From contig CALGJV010000024.1 in NCBI GenBank assembly GCA_937928595.1, forward strand, positions 1 through 34,003: 34,003 nt of DNA. Reading direction: 5' to 3'. The position numbers and the translations under genes are program-made. Origin of the DNA: an uncultured Phycisphaerae bacterium. GTDB lineage: Bacteria > Planctomycetota > Phycisphaerae > UBA1845 > Fen-1342. Of the stretch, positions 15,184-23,911 are shown piece after piece (the first letter of the stretch is position 1; every line of letters begins with the position of its first letter). Below the pieces are notes generated by a model. It did no database searches and was not told the DNA's origin. It saw nothing but the letters and a program-made list of their open reading frames with translations.

Positions 15184-15798
15184 TCAGGCCGGCGGCAGGT
15201 GGGGCGCCAGCGCCGCCGCGAACAGCCCGTAGCCGGCCGCGTTCAGATGCAGGCCGTCGTCCGTCAGGTCCGCGCGCAGCTCGCCGTCCGCGCCGACGCA
15301 CTGCGCGTAGAAGTCGAGCAGCGTGCAGCCGTGCGCGGCCGCGAGCCGCGCGACGTGCGGATTGAACTCCCGGACCAGCGGGTTGAGCCCCGCGAACCGT
15401 CCCGTCGTCGGCAGCACGTTCACGACGATGAGCGGGACCGTCGACAGCCGGCCGCGGATCGTCGCGAGCACGCGGTCGTAGGCGGCGATGATCGCCGCCG
15501 GCGGCGGGGTACCGTTGCGCCACAGCTCGCCGAGGTCGTTCGCGCCGTTCTCGAACACGACGGCCGCGGGCCGCAGGTCGAAGCAGGACACGTCCAGGCG
15601 GTGCAGAATCCCGCGCTCCGTCAGTCCCAGCCGGTCGGACGCGATGCCGCGGTTCACGAAGCGCCGGCCCGGCAGCAGCCGCGGCGCATCGAACCATTCG
15701 AGGTGCGACGAGCCGAGCAGTACGATGCTGCCGGGGGCGACGGTCTCGGCCGCGAAGGCCCGCAGCCGCGCGTGGTAGTGCTGCTCCGCGTCGATCAT
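15184..15798 (-). CDS. SGNH/GDSL-family hydrolase
   Basis: This 204-residue esterase-like enzyme has block I as LLGSSHLE (27-34, nucleophile S31, with Ser in place of the usual Asp of GDS). Block II contains NRGIASD (49-55), block III contains ENGANDL (83-89, with N87 for the oxyanion hole) and block V is DDGLHLNAAGY (D181, H184). There is no signal peptide, so a cytoplasmic location is likely unless exported by another route. It starts 13 nt after the stop of the SpoIID-like gene, so the two are probably co-transcribed. The substrate is unknown. Family members deacetylate or de-esterify lipids or sugars. Confidence 0.88.
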   Translation of the reverse strand: MIDAEQHYHARLRAFAAETVAPGSIVLLGSSHLEWFDAPRLLPGRRFVNRGIASDRLGLTERGILHRLDVSCFDLRPAAVVFENGANDLGELWRNGTPPPAAIIAAYDRVLATIRGRLSTVPLIVVNVLPTTGRFAGLNPLVREFNPHVARLAAAHGCTLLDFYAQCVGADGELRADLTDDGLHLNAAGYGLFAAALAPHLPPA

Positions 15799-15811
15799 CG
15801 CTCCGCCCCGC

Positions 15812-17188
15812 TCAATACACGCGCGCCAACGCCGCCTTCGGGTAGTAGTGCCGACAGATCGTCTCGTAGTCGTGGCCGCACAGCGCCATGCCCAGCGCGC
15901 CGATCTGGCACAGCCCGACCCCGTGTCCCCACCCCGCCCCGCGCAGCGTCACCCGCGTCAGCCGCCCGTCGGCGGCGCGCTCCGGCCGCACGGCGAACGC
16001 GCTGCTGTAGAGGAACTTCGGGTGCAGCACCTGCCGGATCCGGTACTCGCTTTCGATCCGCCGGACGACGGGCGCGCCGCGTGCGTCGCGCCACTCGGCC
16101 TCGACGATGTAGGCCCGGCCGCTCACGCCCCGCGCCCGCACCCGCAAGTCGCGCAGCTCGACCAGCCCGTCGGCGTCGCCCAGCTTCGCCCGCAGCAGCG
16201 CCTCGAGCTCTTCGCGCCCGTACGACTTCGTCCAGCGGAAGTAATCGTCCGTCGTGTCCACGCGGCCCAGGAAGCGGCCGATCGCCTCCACCGGCACGAC
16301 GTTCGGGCTGCAATAGCAGCGGGTCGTCCGGACCCAGTCGCCGTCGAGGTACTCGTCCAGGTTCGCCTCCGTGACGGGAAAGAACCGGCGCTCGGGCGCG
16401 TTCGGCGGAGCATCCACGACGGGTGAAATTCCCGGCTTCTCCAGCCCCCACACCGCGACCGGCGTCTCCGAGATGCCGCCGCAGCTCTTCGCATAGTTCG
16501 CGTCGAGCACACCGCCCGACGGCGTCAGCAGCAGCACGCCGCGCGTTCGGCGGGCGGCCCCCAGCGCCGTCGGGTTCAGATCGTCCGTGCCCTGGTAGCG
16601 CTGGCAGCAATCGTCGTTGCACCGATCGTACGGCTCGTCCGTGTGCTTGGGCTCGGTCAGCGCCAGCAGCCACGCCCGCGCCACGACGCACTGGGCCTCG
16701 AGCAGCGCCGCCGGGCACGCACCGCTCATCTCGGCCGTGATGACGCCCGCCAGGTAGTCTTCCAGCGCCAGCTCGTTGACCAGTACCACGCCGCGGCGGC
16801 CCGGCCGCAGCTCCACCACGCCCGCCAGCGTCACGTCGATCCGCCGCTGCCAGTGAAAGCCCCGCCCGGCGATCACGTCGTGCACCCGTGCGCCGCCGTC
16901 CGGCGTGAGCTCGCCTTCGGGCGGAACCACGCGTGCCAGTGGCGCTGCGACGGCCGCCTCATTGCCGACCTGCACCCGCAGGCCGCCGCCCGCCATCGTC
17001 GCGATCACGGCCGTGCCCGGCGGCAGCACCCGCGTCGGGCCGGCGCCCAGGTCAAGCCGGCACGGCGCCGTCGGGGTCTTCACCCGCACGACCGCGTCGC
17101 CGTCTTCATCCAGAACGATCCCGATGCGGACGACCGGCTCGCGGCCCGCCGCCGGCGACCAGTCGCGCACGGATAGGGGCGTGGACAT
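15812..17188 (-). CDS. SpoIID/LytB-domain protein, probable peptidoglycan lytic transglycosylase
   Basis: This 458-residue protein carries the SpoIID domain from about residue 135 onward. LVNELALEDYLAGVITAEM ends in the candidate catalytic glutamate E153. Next come the Cys-rich KHTDEPYDRCNDDCCQRYQG (181-200) resembling the zinc-binding part of SpoIID, then NYAKSCGGISE. The C-terminal signature GWGHGVGLCQIGALGMA lies near 417-433. SpoIID enzymes cleave denuded glycan strands during sporulation, and non-sporulating bacteria keep homologues of unclear role. An N-terminal all-beta region (1-130) precedes it. I see no signal peptide at this start. It is followed by the SGNH hydrolase at 13 nt. Confidence 0.88.
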   Translation of the reverse strand: MSTPLSVRDWSPAAGREPVVRIGIVLDEDGDAVVRVKTPTAPCRLDLGAGPTRVLPPGTAVIATMAGGGLRVQVGNEAAVAAPLARVVPPEGELTPDGGARVHDVIAGRGFHWQRRIDVTLAGVVELRPGRRGVVLVNELALEDYLAGVITAEMSGACPAALLEAQCVVARAWLLALTEPKHTDEPYDRCNDDCCQRYQGTDDLNPTALGAARRTRGVLLLTPSGGVLDANYAKSCGGISETPVAVWGLEKPGISPVVDAPPNAPERRFFPVTEANLDEYLDGDWVRTTRCYCSPNVVPVEAIGRFLGRVDTTDDYFRWTKSYGREELEALLRAKLGDADGLVELRDLRVRARGVSGRAYIVEAEWRDARGAPVVRRIESEYRIRQVLHPKFLYSSAFAVRPERAADGRLTRVTLRGAGWGHGVGLCQIGALGMALCGHDYETICRHYYPKAALARVY

Positions 17189-17248
17189 GTGGGTAGTCTA
17201 CCGCGGCGCGCTCGACCGTCCCCCGCTTGTGAACCGGTCGCCGTCCGA

Positions 17249-17307
17249 CCCCGGCCGCCAAGCCGGGGCCCCAAGCCCCCGGAGCCTGGAGCTTGCGCTC
17301 CAGGCTC
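17249..17307. repeat. Tandem strong hairpins, REP-like
   Basis: The intergenic region between the aminotransferase and the SpoIID-like gene holds two adjacent stem-loops. The first is CCCCGGC / GCCGGGG with a 6-nt loop (17249-17268). The second is an 11-bp perfect stem GAGCCTGGAGC / GCTCCAGGCTC with loop TTGC (17282-17307). Neither is followed by a T-run on either strand, so they are not simple terminators. Paired palindromes in a spacer are typical of repetitive extragenic elements. Only one copy is in this window. Confidence 0.55.
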
Positions 17308-17396
17308 GGATGCCACACACCGGCCCGCCCGGCCCCCTTGTCATGGCCTGCGCACCGAACGCGGCCGTCCAAGGCGGCCCCCCGGCCATCGAACCC

Positions 17397-18554
17397 CTAG
17401 CGCCGGTAGAACGCCGTCAGCGCCGCGACGACCGCCTGCTGCTGCGACTCGGTAAGCTCCGGGTAGATCGGCAACGCGACGACTTCGCGGGCCGCCTGCT
17501 CGGCGTGCGGAAACGCACCCGCGCGATACCCCAGCTCGGCGAAGCACTGCTGGAGGTGCAGCGGCAGCGGGTAATACACGGCCGCCCCGATCTTGCGCTC
17601 CTTGAGAAACGCGACCAGTTCGTCCCGCCGCTGCGCCCGCAGCACGTACTGGTGATAGACGTGCCGCCCGTGCCGCTCGCTCGGGAGCTGCACGAACTCG
17701 GGGGCCAGGCCGGCCTCGGCGATCAGCGCGTTGTAGCGCGCCGCCCGCGCCCGCCGCTCCGCCGTCCAGCGTTCCAGGTGGGCCAGCTTGATCCGCAGCA
17801 GCGCGGCTTGGAGCGCGTCGATGCGGAAGTTGCCGCCCACGCGCTCGTGGTAGTACGTGTGCCCGCTGCCGTGAATCCGCAGCTTGCGGGCCAGCTCGGC
17901 CAGTTCGGCGCTCGACATCAGCAGCGCCCCGGCGTCCCCCAGGGCCCCCAGGTTCTTGGTCGGGTAGAAGCTCAGCGCGCCGAACGTGCCGAACGACCCG
18001 GCCCGCCGGCCCGTCGCGTCCTGCGCCCCGATCGCCTGCGCCGCATCCTCGACGATGGGCACGCCGTGCCGCGCCGCGACGGGCAGCAGCGCGTCCAAGT
18101 CGGCCAGTTGCCCGTACAGGTGCACCGGGATGAGCGCCTTCGTCCGCGGCGTGATCAGCGCCGCCGCCTGCCGCACGTCGAGGTTGAACGTCTGGGGGTC
18201 GATGTCGCACATCACCGGCCGCGCGCCCACCCGGCTCACCACCCCCGCCGTCGCGAAGAACGTGAACGTCGGCACGATCACTTCGTCGCCCGGCCCGATG
18301 CCCAGCGCCATCAGCGCCAGCAGCAGCGCATCCGTCCCCGACGACACCCCCACCGCGTACGCCGTGCCGCAGTACCGGGCCAGGTCCTCCTCGAACGCCG
18401 TCACCTTCGGCCCGAGCACGTAGTAGCCCGACTCGGCCACGGCCGTCAGCTCCGCCAGCAGCTCGCTTCGCAGGTCGGCGAACTGGCCGCCCAGGTTCAG
18501 CGGCGGTACGGCGAGACAGGCGTCGGCGGCACCGGTGGTGGTCACGGCTGGCAT
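17397..18554 (-). CDS. DegT/DnrJ/EryC1/StrS-family PLP aminotransferase
   Basis: This 385-residue sugar aminotransferase-type enzyme transfers an amino group to a nucleotide-linked keto-sugar using pyridoxal phosphate. Signatures are GYYVLGPKVTAFE (43-55), VGVSSGTDALLLAL (68-81), PTFTFFATA (95-103), IVEDAAQAIGA (167-177, D170 binds the PLP nitrogen) and SFYPTKNLGALGD (195-207, K200 is the Schiff-base lysine). The start at ATG 18554 has AAGGAG 5 nt upstream. A longer frame to 18803 would overlap the divergent promoter. No nucleotide-sugar dehydratase or glycosyltransferase is adjacent, so the sugar is unknown. It is first in the minus-strand run leading to the SpoIID-like gene. Confidence 0.92.
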   Translation of the reverse strand: MPAVTTTGAADACLAVPPLNLGGQFADLRSELLAELTAVAESGYYVLGPKVTAFEEDLARYCGTAYAVGVSSGTDALLLALMALGIGPGDEVIVPTFTFFATAGVVSRVGARPVMCDIDPQTFNLDVRQAAALITPRTKALIPVHLYGQLADLDALLPVAARHGVPIVEDAAQAIGAQDATGRRAGSFGTFGALSFYPTKNLGALGDAGALLMSSAELAELARKLRIHGSGHTYYHERVGGNFRIDALQAALLRIKLAHLERWTAERRARAARYNALIAEAGLAPEFVQLPSERHGRHVYHQYVLRAQRRDELVAFLKERKIGAAVYYPLPLHLQQCFAELGYRAGAFPHAEQAAREVVALPIYPELTESQQQAVVAALTAFYRR

Positions 18555-18601
18555 TTCCGCTCCTTGCGGTCCTGGCGCGACGGAATGTCGCGCTGCGGCG
18601 C

Positions 18602-18630
18602 TTTGTACCGCAATGCCGCGGGGATTTGAA
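18602..18630 (-). promoter_or_regulatory. Putative promoter of the DegT-type gene
   Basis: On the minus strand TTCAAA (18630-18625) and TACAAA (18607-18602) are spaced by exactly 17 nt, about 48 nt before ATG 18554. Both are four-of-six matches to the sigma-70 consensus. The -35 overlaps the -35 of the divergent promoter. Confidence 0.45.
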
Positions 18631-18656
18631 GCGGACGCCCGCGTCGCGGGTACAAT
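18626..18656 (+). promoter_or_regulatory. Putative promoter of the tricorn-like gene
   Basis: TTGAAG (18626-18631) and TACAAT (18651-18656) are separated by 19 nt, 83 nt before ATG 18740. The -10 is a five-of-six match and the spacer is slightly long. Its -35 is the same stretch as the minus-strand -35, so the two promoters may compete. Confidence 0.4.
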
Positions 18657-18739
18657 CCGCCGCGTGAGTTCGTAACGGCGATCCCGGCCGTCGGCGACAG
18701 CGCCGGACGCCGGGGGCCGCTTCAGCGAGGGCAGGCGGA

Positions 18740-21700
18740 ATGCGACGGATGGGCTGGTGGCTGGGGGCGGTGGCGATCCTCTCCGGCAGCATGGGCGGCG
18801 CACGAGCGGACGACGTGGTGTTCGCCCGACACCTCGCGCTCTCGCCGGACGGCGCGACGCTCGCGTTCAGCTGGGCCGGCGACATCTGGACGGTGCCGAG
18901 CACCGGCGGTTCGGCGACGCGCCTGACCGTCCATCCAGCCGACGACCGCCACCCGGTCTGGTCGCGCGACGGCGAGTGGCTCGCGTTCGCGTCCGACCGG
19001 CACGGCGCAGCCAACGTCTTCACGATGCGGCGCGACGGCCGCGACGTCCGCCGACTGACCGTCTCGGACCGCAACGAACTCCCGACCGACTGGTCGCCGG
19101 ACGGCGCCTTCGTGTACTTCCAGACGCTCCGCGAGTGCGAGCCGTTCCGCGAGCCGCGGCTGTATCGCGTGCCCGCGACCGGCGGCCAGGCCTGGCGCGT
19201 GCTCGACTGCTACGCGGCCGCCGCGCGGCTCAGCCCCGACGGGCGGCGGATCCTTTTCACGCGCGGCGGCGTCGAGTGGTGGCGGCGCGGTTACCGCGGC
19301 TCGGCCGCCCACGACGTGTGGCTCTGGACCAGCGACGATTTTCGCGCCCTCACCGGCGCCCCCGGCTCGCACCGCCAGCCGCACTGGGACGCCGACGGCC
19401 GCGGGTTCCTGTTCCTCTCGGACCGCGGCGGCACCGTCAATGTCTGGCACCAGTCGCTGGCCGACGACGACGCCGCGCCCGTGACGCACATGACCGGCGA
19501 TGACGTCCGCGACCTGGCAGTTGCCGCCGACGGCCGCACCGTCGCGTTCACGCACTGGAGCGCGATCTACGTCCGCCGCGGGTCCGACGCGGAGTTCCGG
19601 CCGATCCGCGTGACCGCCGGGGACGACGCCGGCCGCAACGACATCGAGCTCCGCACGTTCACGAAAGACGCCGACGAAGTGGTGGTGTCGCCGGACGGGA
19701 AGGAGATCGCGCTGGTCGTACGGGGCGAGATCTACGTTCTCCAGACCGAGGAAAACCGCTGGACCCGCCGCGTGACCCAGACGCCGGCCCGCGACCACGA
19801 AGTGAGCTGGTCGCCGGACGGCAAGGCGCTGTACTTCGTGTCGGACCGCGCCGGACAGGAGGACATCCACCGGGCCGTCTCGGACGAGAAGCCGCCCCGC
19901 GCCCTGAGCGAGTCCCGCAAGTTCCGCATCGAGCGCGTCACGGACGACCCCGCCCCCGAGTTCGGCCCGCAGGTCTCGCCCGACGGCAGGCAGCTCGCGT
20001 TTATCCGCGAGCGCGGCGACATCATCATCCGCGACCTCCAGTCCGGCCGCGAGCGCACGCTCGTGACGGCCTGGCTGCGGCCGACGTTCCGCTGGTCGCC
20101 CGACAGCGCGTGGCTCGCGTACGAGGTCGAAGACGCCGAGAACAACGCGGACGTCTGGGTCGTGCCCGCGGACGGCAGCCGACCGCCGGTCAACATCTCC
20201 CGGCATCCGGACAACGACACCGATCCGCAGTGGTCGGCCGACGGGCAGGTGCTCGCGTTCGCCACGCGCCGCAGCGGCTTCGACTGGGACTTGTGTCTCG
20301 TCTTCCTGTCGAAGGAGCTGGACGAGAAGTCCGCCGTCGATCTCGACCGCTACTTCGGCCGGCAGGCGGAAGAAGTGAAGAAGCGCAAGCCGCCGAAAAG
20401 CGCGATCGCCAGCGGCCGGATCCGGCTCGCGGGCGCGCCGGCCTCCGCCCCGGCCGAATCGCAGCCCGCGACCGACGCCGCCGAATCGCCACCGGCCGCG
20501 ACGCAGCCGAGCACCGCGCCGGCCGCACCGCCGTCCGCGGCCCTGCGCGGGGCGCTGCGCCGGTGGGTCAAGGAGCTGCTGGCCGAGCCCGAGAAGGCCG
20601 CGAAAAAGGACGACCAGGAGAAGGACGAGCCGGATGAGAAGCCGGAGAAGTTCGCCTACGACCTGGAGTCGTGCTACCGCCGCATCCGCACGGTCACGAC
20701 GCTGCCGGGCGACCAGATGCAGTTCGCGCTGGCGCCGGACGGCGCTTTGCTCGCGTTCCGTTCCGCCCACGAGGGCGAAAACCGGGTGTTCACGATCAAG
20801 TGGAACGGGCAGGACGTGAAACGCATTCTGGCGTCCGACGGCACCGGCCTGCACTGGGAGCCGACCGGCAAGCGGCTGTTCTACCTGTCCGGCGGCGCGC
20901 CCGCGTCGTGCGCCCCCGGCGGCTCGGACTCCAGGACGCACAAGTTCTCGGCCAAGCTCGCCATCGACCGCCGGGCCGAGGCCGCGCAGAAGTTCGACGA
21001 CGGCGCGCGGCAGCTCGCGCTGCGCTTCTACCACCCGACGCTCAAGGGGCTCGACTGGCCGGCGCTGATGGACAAGTACCGGCCGCTGGCGCTGGCCGCG
21101 TTGAGCACAACCGAGTTCAACGAAGTCTTCAACATGCTGCTCGGCGAGCTGAACGCCTCGCACCTGGGCATCTTCGGGCCGCGCGGCGGCCCCGCCGAGC
21201 GCATCGGCTACCTCGGCTGCCTGCTGGACCGCACCTACCCGGGGCCCGGCCTGCGCGTCGGCGCGGTGGTGCCAGACTCCCCCGCCGACCGCGCCGCGAG
21301 CCGCCTGAGGCCCGGCGACGTGATCCGGAGCGTCGGCGGGCAGCCCGTCGGCCCCAACGACCCGCTCGAGCGCGCGCTGGTCGACACGGTCGGAGAAGAG
21401 GTCCTGCTCGAGGTCGAGCCCGCCCCGGAGGCAACCACGACGTCCCCCGCGTCCGAGCCCGCCGCCGCACCGACCAGTCGCCCCGGGCCGCGCGAGCTCG
21501 TCATCCGCCCGATCGCCGCGGACGCGTTCCGCGATCTCCAGTACGAGGCCTGGGTCCGCGACAACGCCCGCTACGTGACCGAGCGGACCGACGGCCGCGT
21601 CGGCTATCTGCACATCCGCGGCATGGACGAAAGATCGTTCCAGACGTTCGAGCGGGACCTGTACGCCGCCGCCCACGGCCGCGCGGCGCTGATCATCGAC

Positions 21701-22183
21701 GTCCGCAACAACGGCGGCGGCTGGACCGCCGACTGGGTCCTGGCCGTCCTCAACGTGCGGCGTCATGCGTACACCGTCTCGCGCGGCGGGCAGCCCGGCT
21801 ACCCCCACGATCGGCTGGTGTTCTACGCCTGGACCAACCCGGCGGTCATGCTGTGCAACCAGTACAGCTTCTCGAACGCCGAGATCCTGGCGCACGCCTT
21901 CAAGAACCTGGGGCGCGGCCCGCTCGTGGGTGTGCCGACCTGGGGCGGCGTCATCAGCACCGGCAGCTACACGCTGCTCGACGGCGCACAGGTGCGCATG
22001 CCGGAGCGCGGCTGGTTCACGCTACCGGACGGTGTCGATATGGAGAACAACGGCGCGGAGCCGGACATCCGCGTGCCGGAAACCCCGGCCGACGAGACCG
22101 CGGGCCGCCGGCCGCAGCTCGACGCCGCCATTCGCGCGGCGCAGGCGCAGATCGCCGCGGACGGAGCGGGAACAGAGGAGTAG
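18740..22183 (+). CDS. Tricorn-like exported peptidase (S41 family)
   Basis: This 1147-residue protein is a large tricorn-type protease. A signal peptide covers about 1-23 (hydrophobic WWLGAVAILSG, then GGARA before the mature end). TolB/PD40-like beta-propeller repeats run from about 25 to 530, with recurring LSPDG, WSPDG and VSPDG turns. An Ala/Pro/Thr-rich linker at about 555-610 and a Lys/Glu-rich stretch at about 625-645 follow. Then come the core C1 domain, a PDZ domain (about 835-900, VVPDSPADRAASRLRPGDVI) and the C2 S41 domain. The tricorn tetrad appears as S807-H808 in NASHLG, S1045 in NQYSFSNAE and E1102 in DMENNG. Known tricorn degrades oligopeptides. This one is probably periplasmic. 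The amidase gene follows 38 nt later on the same strand. Confidence 0.92.
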   Translation: MRRMGWWLGAVAILSGSMGGARADDVVFARHLALSPDGATLAFSWAGDIWTVPSTGGSATRLTVHPADDRHPVWSRDGEWLAFASDRHGAANVFTMRRDGRDVRRLTVSDRNELPTDWSPDGAFVYFQTLRECEPFREPRLYRVPATGGQAWRVLDCYAAAARLSPDGRRILFTRGGVEWWRRGYRGSAAHDVWLWTSDDFRALTGAPGSHRQPHWDADGRGFLFLSDRGGTVNVWHQSLADDDAAPVTHMTGDDVRDLAVAADGRTVAFTHWSAIYVRRGSDAEFRPIRVTAGDDAGRNDIELRTFTKDADEVVVSPDGKEIALVVRGEIYVLQTEENRWTRRVTQTPARDHEVSWSPDGKALYFVSDRAGQEDIHRAVSDEKPPRALSESRKFRIERVTDDPAPEFGPQVSPDGRQLAFIRERGDIIIRDLQSGRERTLVTAWLRPTFRWSPDSAWLAYEVEDAENNADVWVVPADGSRPPVNISRHPDNDTDPQWSADGQVLAFATRRSGFDWDLCLVFLSKELDEKSAVDLDRYFGRQAEEVKKRKPPKSAIASGRIRLAGAPASAPAESQPATDAAESPPAATQPSTAPAAPPSAALRGALRRWVKELLAEPEKAAKKDDQEKDEPDEKPEKFAYDLESCYRRIRTVTTLPGDQMQFALAPDGALLAFRSAHEGENRVFTIKWNGQDVKRILASDGTGLHWEPTGKRLFYLSGGAPASCAPGGSDSRTHKFSAKLAIDRRAEAAQKFDDGARQLALRFYHPTLKGLDWPALMDKYRPLALAALSTTEFNEVFNMLLGELNASHLGIFGPRGGPAERIGYLGCLLDRTYPGPGLRVGAVVPDSPADRAASRLRPGDVIRSVGGQPVGPNDPLERALVDTVGEEVLLEVEPAPEATTTSPASEPAAAPTSRPGPRELVIRPIAADAFRDLQYEAWVRDNARYVTERTDGRVGYLHIRGMDERSFQTFERDLYAAAHGRAALIIDVRNNGGGWTADWVLAVLNVRRHAYTVSRGGQPGYPHDRLVFYAWTNPAVMLCNQYSFSNAEILAHAFKNLGRGPLVGVPTWGGVISTGSYTLLDGAQVRMPERGWFTLPDGVDMENNGAEPDIRVPETPADETAGRRPQLDAAIRAAQAQIAADGAGTEE

Positions 22184-22221
22184 CGGGGCCCCGGGGCCGC
22201 CAATCATGGAGGAACAGCGGC

Positions 22222-23379
22222 GTGGCGCGACGGGACTGGGAATTCGTGTGGTGGCTCGTCCGACGGTGGCTGCGGACGGGGCGGCCGTACCTGCTCGGCG
22301 CGCTTGCCGGCGGCCTGTTGGTGTGGATCGGGCTGACAGCCTGGTCCTGGCGCGAGGCGGATCCGACGCGGCACTATCCCCCCGCCGCCAAGTCGCCGCC
22401 CGGCAGCGACCCGTGGCGCGTGCTGCCGCCCCCTGAGTTTCCGGTGCCGCCCTTCGCGCGTCACCTGCGCGACGTCAGGATCGTCGTCGACCCCGGGCAC
22501 GTGGGGCAGCGCGACCCGGGCGGCACGTGGCGGCGCGGCCCGACCGGCCTGCGCGAGGCCGAGGTCAACCTGCGCGTGGCGCTCTTCCTGCGGGATTTCC
22601 TCGCCGCCGTCGGCGCCGACGTCATCCTCACGCGCGATCGCGACCGGGAGCTCGGGCTGTCGGACGCGGCGGACCTGAGCGCCCGCGTGCAGATCGCCAA
22701 CGAGCGGCGGGCCGACCTGTTTCTGTCGATTCATCACAACGGGTCCAACGACCCGCGGCCGAACTACACGGTCGTCTTCTACCACGGCTCCCCGGACGAC
22801 TCGACCGCGAGCCTGAGCGCCGCGCGGCATCTGCTGACCGGTCTGAATGACACGCTGCGGCTCGAATCGCACCTCGAATGCGCGCTCCTGAGCGACTTTG
22901 CGACACACGAGGGCAACGGCTACCGCGTGCTCCGTGAGGCCCGCGTGCCCGCCGTGCTCACCGAAGCCTCGTTTCACTCGAACCCGGAGGAGGAAGCCCG
23001 GCTGCGGGACCCCGTCTACAACCGACGCGAAGCCTACGGGCTGTTCCTCGGGCTGGCCCGCTGGGCCGCGGGCGGACTTCCGCGGATTGCGCTTTCAGCG
23101 CTGCCGACCGGACCGGGCGGGGAAGTCGTCGTCTCGTTCGATGACGGGCTGGGCGGGCGCGGCGGCTGGGACGCGGCCCGGCCCAAGATCCTCGTGGACA
23201 CGCTGACCGTTCGACTTAACGGGCAGTGGGTCCAGCCGGGCGTCGATCTGCCCAAGCGGCAGATCCGCGTGCGGCTGCCGGCGAACCGGCGCGGGCCGGC
23301 AAAGCTGCGGGTGGACTTCGCCAACGTGTTCGGCAACCACGTGCTGCATCCCGAGCTGACCGTTACCGTGCCACGGTGA
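22222..23379 (+). CDS. N-acetylmuramoyl-L-alanine amidase (Amidase_3)
   Basis: This 385-residue zinc amidase cleaves the bond between MurNAc and the stem peptide. The N-terminal membrane anchor is at about 22-42, followed by a Pro-rich linker. The Amidase_3 domain spans about 84-275, with zinc ligands H93 (VVDPGHVG), E112 (GLREAEVNL) and H171 (LSIHHNGS) and the catalytic E248 (LTEASFHSNPEEE). The last 100 residues (about 285-385) form a predicted beta-rich domain of unknown role. The start is GTG 22222 with GGAGG 9 nt upstream. It is probably co-transcribed with the tricorn-like protease, linking peptidoglycan and peptide turnover outside the cytoplasmic membrane. Confidence 0.92.
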   Translation: MARRDWEFVWWLVRRWLRTGRPYLLGALAGGLLVWIGLTAWSWREADPTRHYPPAAKSPPGSDPWRVLPPPEFPVPPFARHLRDVRIVVDPGHVGQRDPGGTWRRGPTGLREAEVNLRVALFLRDFLAAVGADVILTRDRDRELGLSDAADLSARVQIANERRADLFLSIHHNGSNDPRPNYTVVFYHGSPDDSTASLSAARHLLTGLNDTLRLESHLECALLSDFATHEGNGYRVLREARVPAVLTEASFHSNPEEEARLRDPVYNRREAYGLFLGLARWAAGGLPRIALSALPTGPGGEVVVSFDDGLGGRGGWDAARPKILVDTLTVRLNGQWVQPGVDLPKRQIRVRLPANRRGPAKLRVDFANVFGNHVLHPELTVTVPR

Positions 23380-23411
23380 GGCGCCGCACGACACGGCGTC
23401 GGCCGCCGCCC

Positions 23412-23762
23412 TCACCCACTGGCCGCATTCAGCTCGTCCAGCAGCGCCACGGCGCGCCGCAGGTGCGGGATCACGATCGACCCGCCGATCACCAGCCCCA
23501 CGTTCAGCGCTTCGAAAAGCTGCGCATCCGTCACGCCGCACTCCTTGCATCGGATCACGTGATACGCGATGCAATCGTCGCACCGCAGCACCAGCGACCC
23601 GACTAGCCCCGCGATTTCCTTCGTGCGGGTGTCGAGCGCCCCATCCTCGTACGCTTTCGTGTCCAGCGTGAAGAACCGGTTGATCCCGAGGTGCCCCGCC
23701 TCCAGGATCCGCTCGTTCATCCGCTCCCGAAACGCCCGGAACTCTTCCAGTCGTCCGCTCAT
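23412..23762 (-). CDS. AhpD/carboxymuconolactone decarboxylase-like protein
   Basis: This 116-residue all-helical protein has the AhpD redox motif CDDCIAYHV (C61, C64, H68), preceded by the typical TRTKEIAGLVGSLVLR helix and followed by GVTDAQLFEALNVGL. Such proteins are thiol-based peroxidase partners or decarboxylase relatives and are cytoplasmic. A second CXXC (C72, C75 in RCKECG) lies immediately after the active-site helix, as also seen in many members. The SD GGAGGTG is clear before ATG 23762. It stands alone, divergent from lnt and convergent with the amidase gene. The substrate is not deducible. Confidence 0.88.
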   Translation of the reverse strand: MSGRLEEFRAFRERMNERILEAGHLGINRFFTLDTKAYEDGALDTRTKEIAGLVGSLVLRCDDCIAYHVIRCKECGVTDAQLFEALNVGLVIGGSIVIPHLRRAVALLDELNAASG

Positions 23763-23911
23763 CCGACACCTCCGCGCTCGCGCACGCGGGCCACTCCCGG
23801 CCGCTCGGCCCGTTGACGCTGTTCGCCGGGGTCAAGACAATCTCCCCGGCCGGTGAGGCGCGCGCCGACCGCAGCGTACCCGCAGCGGAGCGTGCTGCCC
23901 ATGCGCGGCCG

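Noticed and set aside
18722-21895. A 1057-codon open frame antisense to the tricorn-like gene
   Set aside because: The plus strand carries a full domain set with catalytic residues. The antisense frame is a by-product of high GC, rich in Arg, Ala and Gly with no motif.
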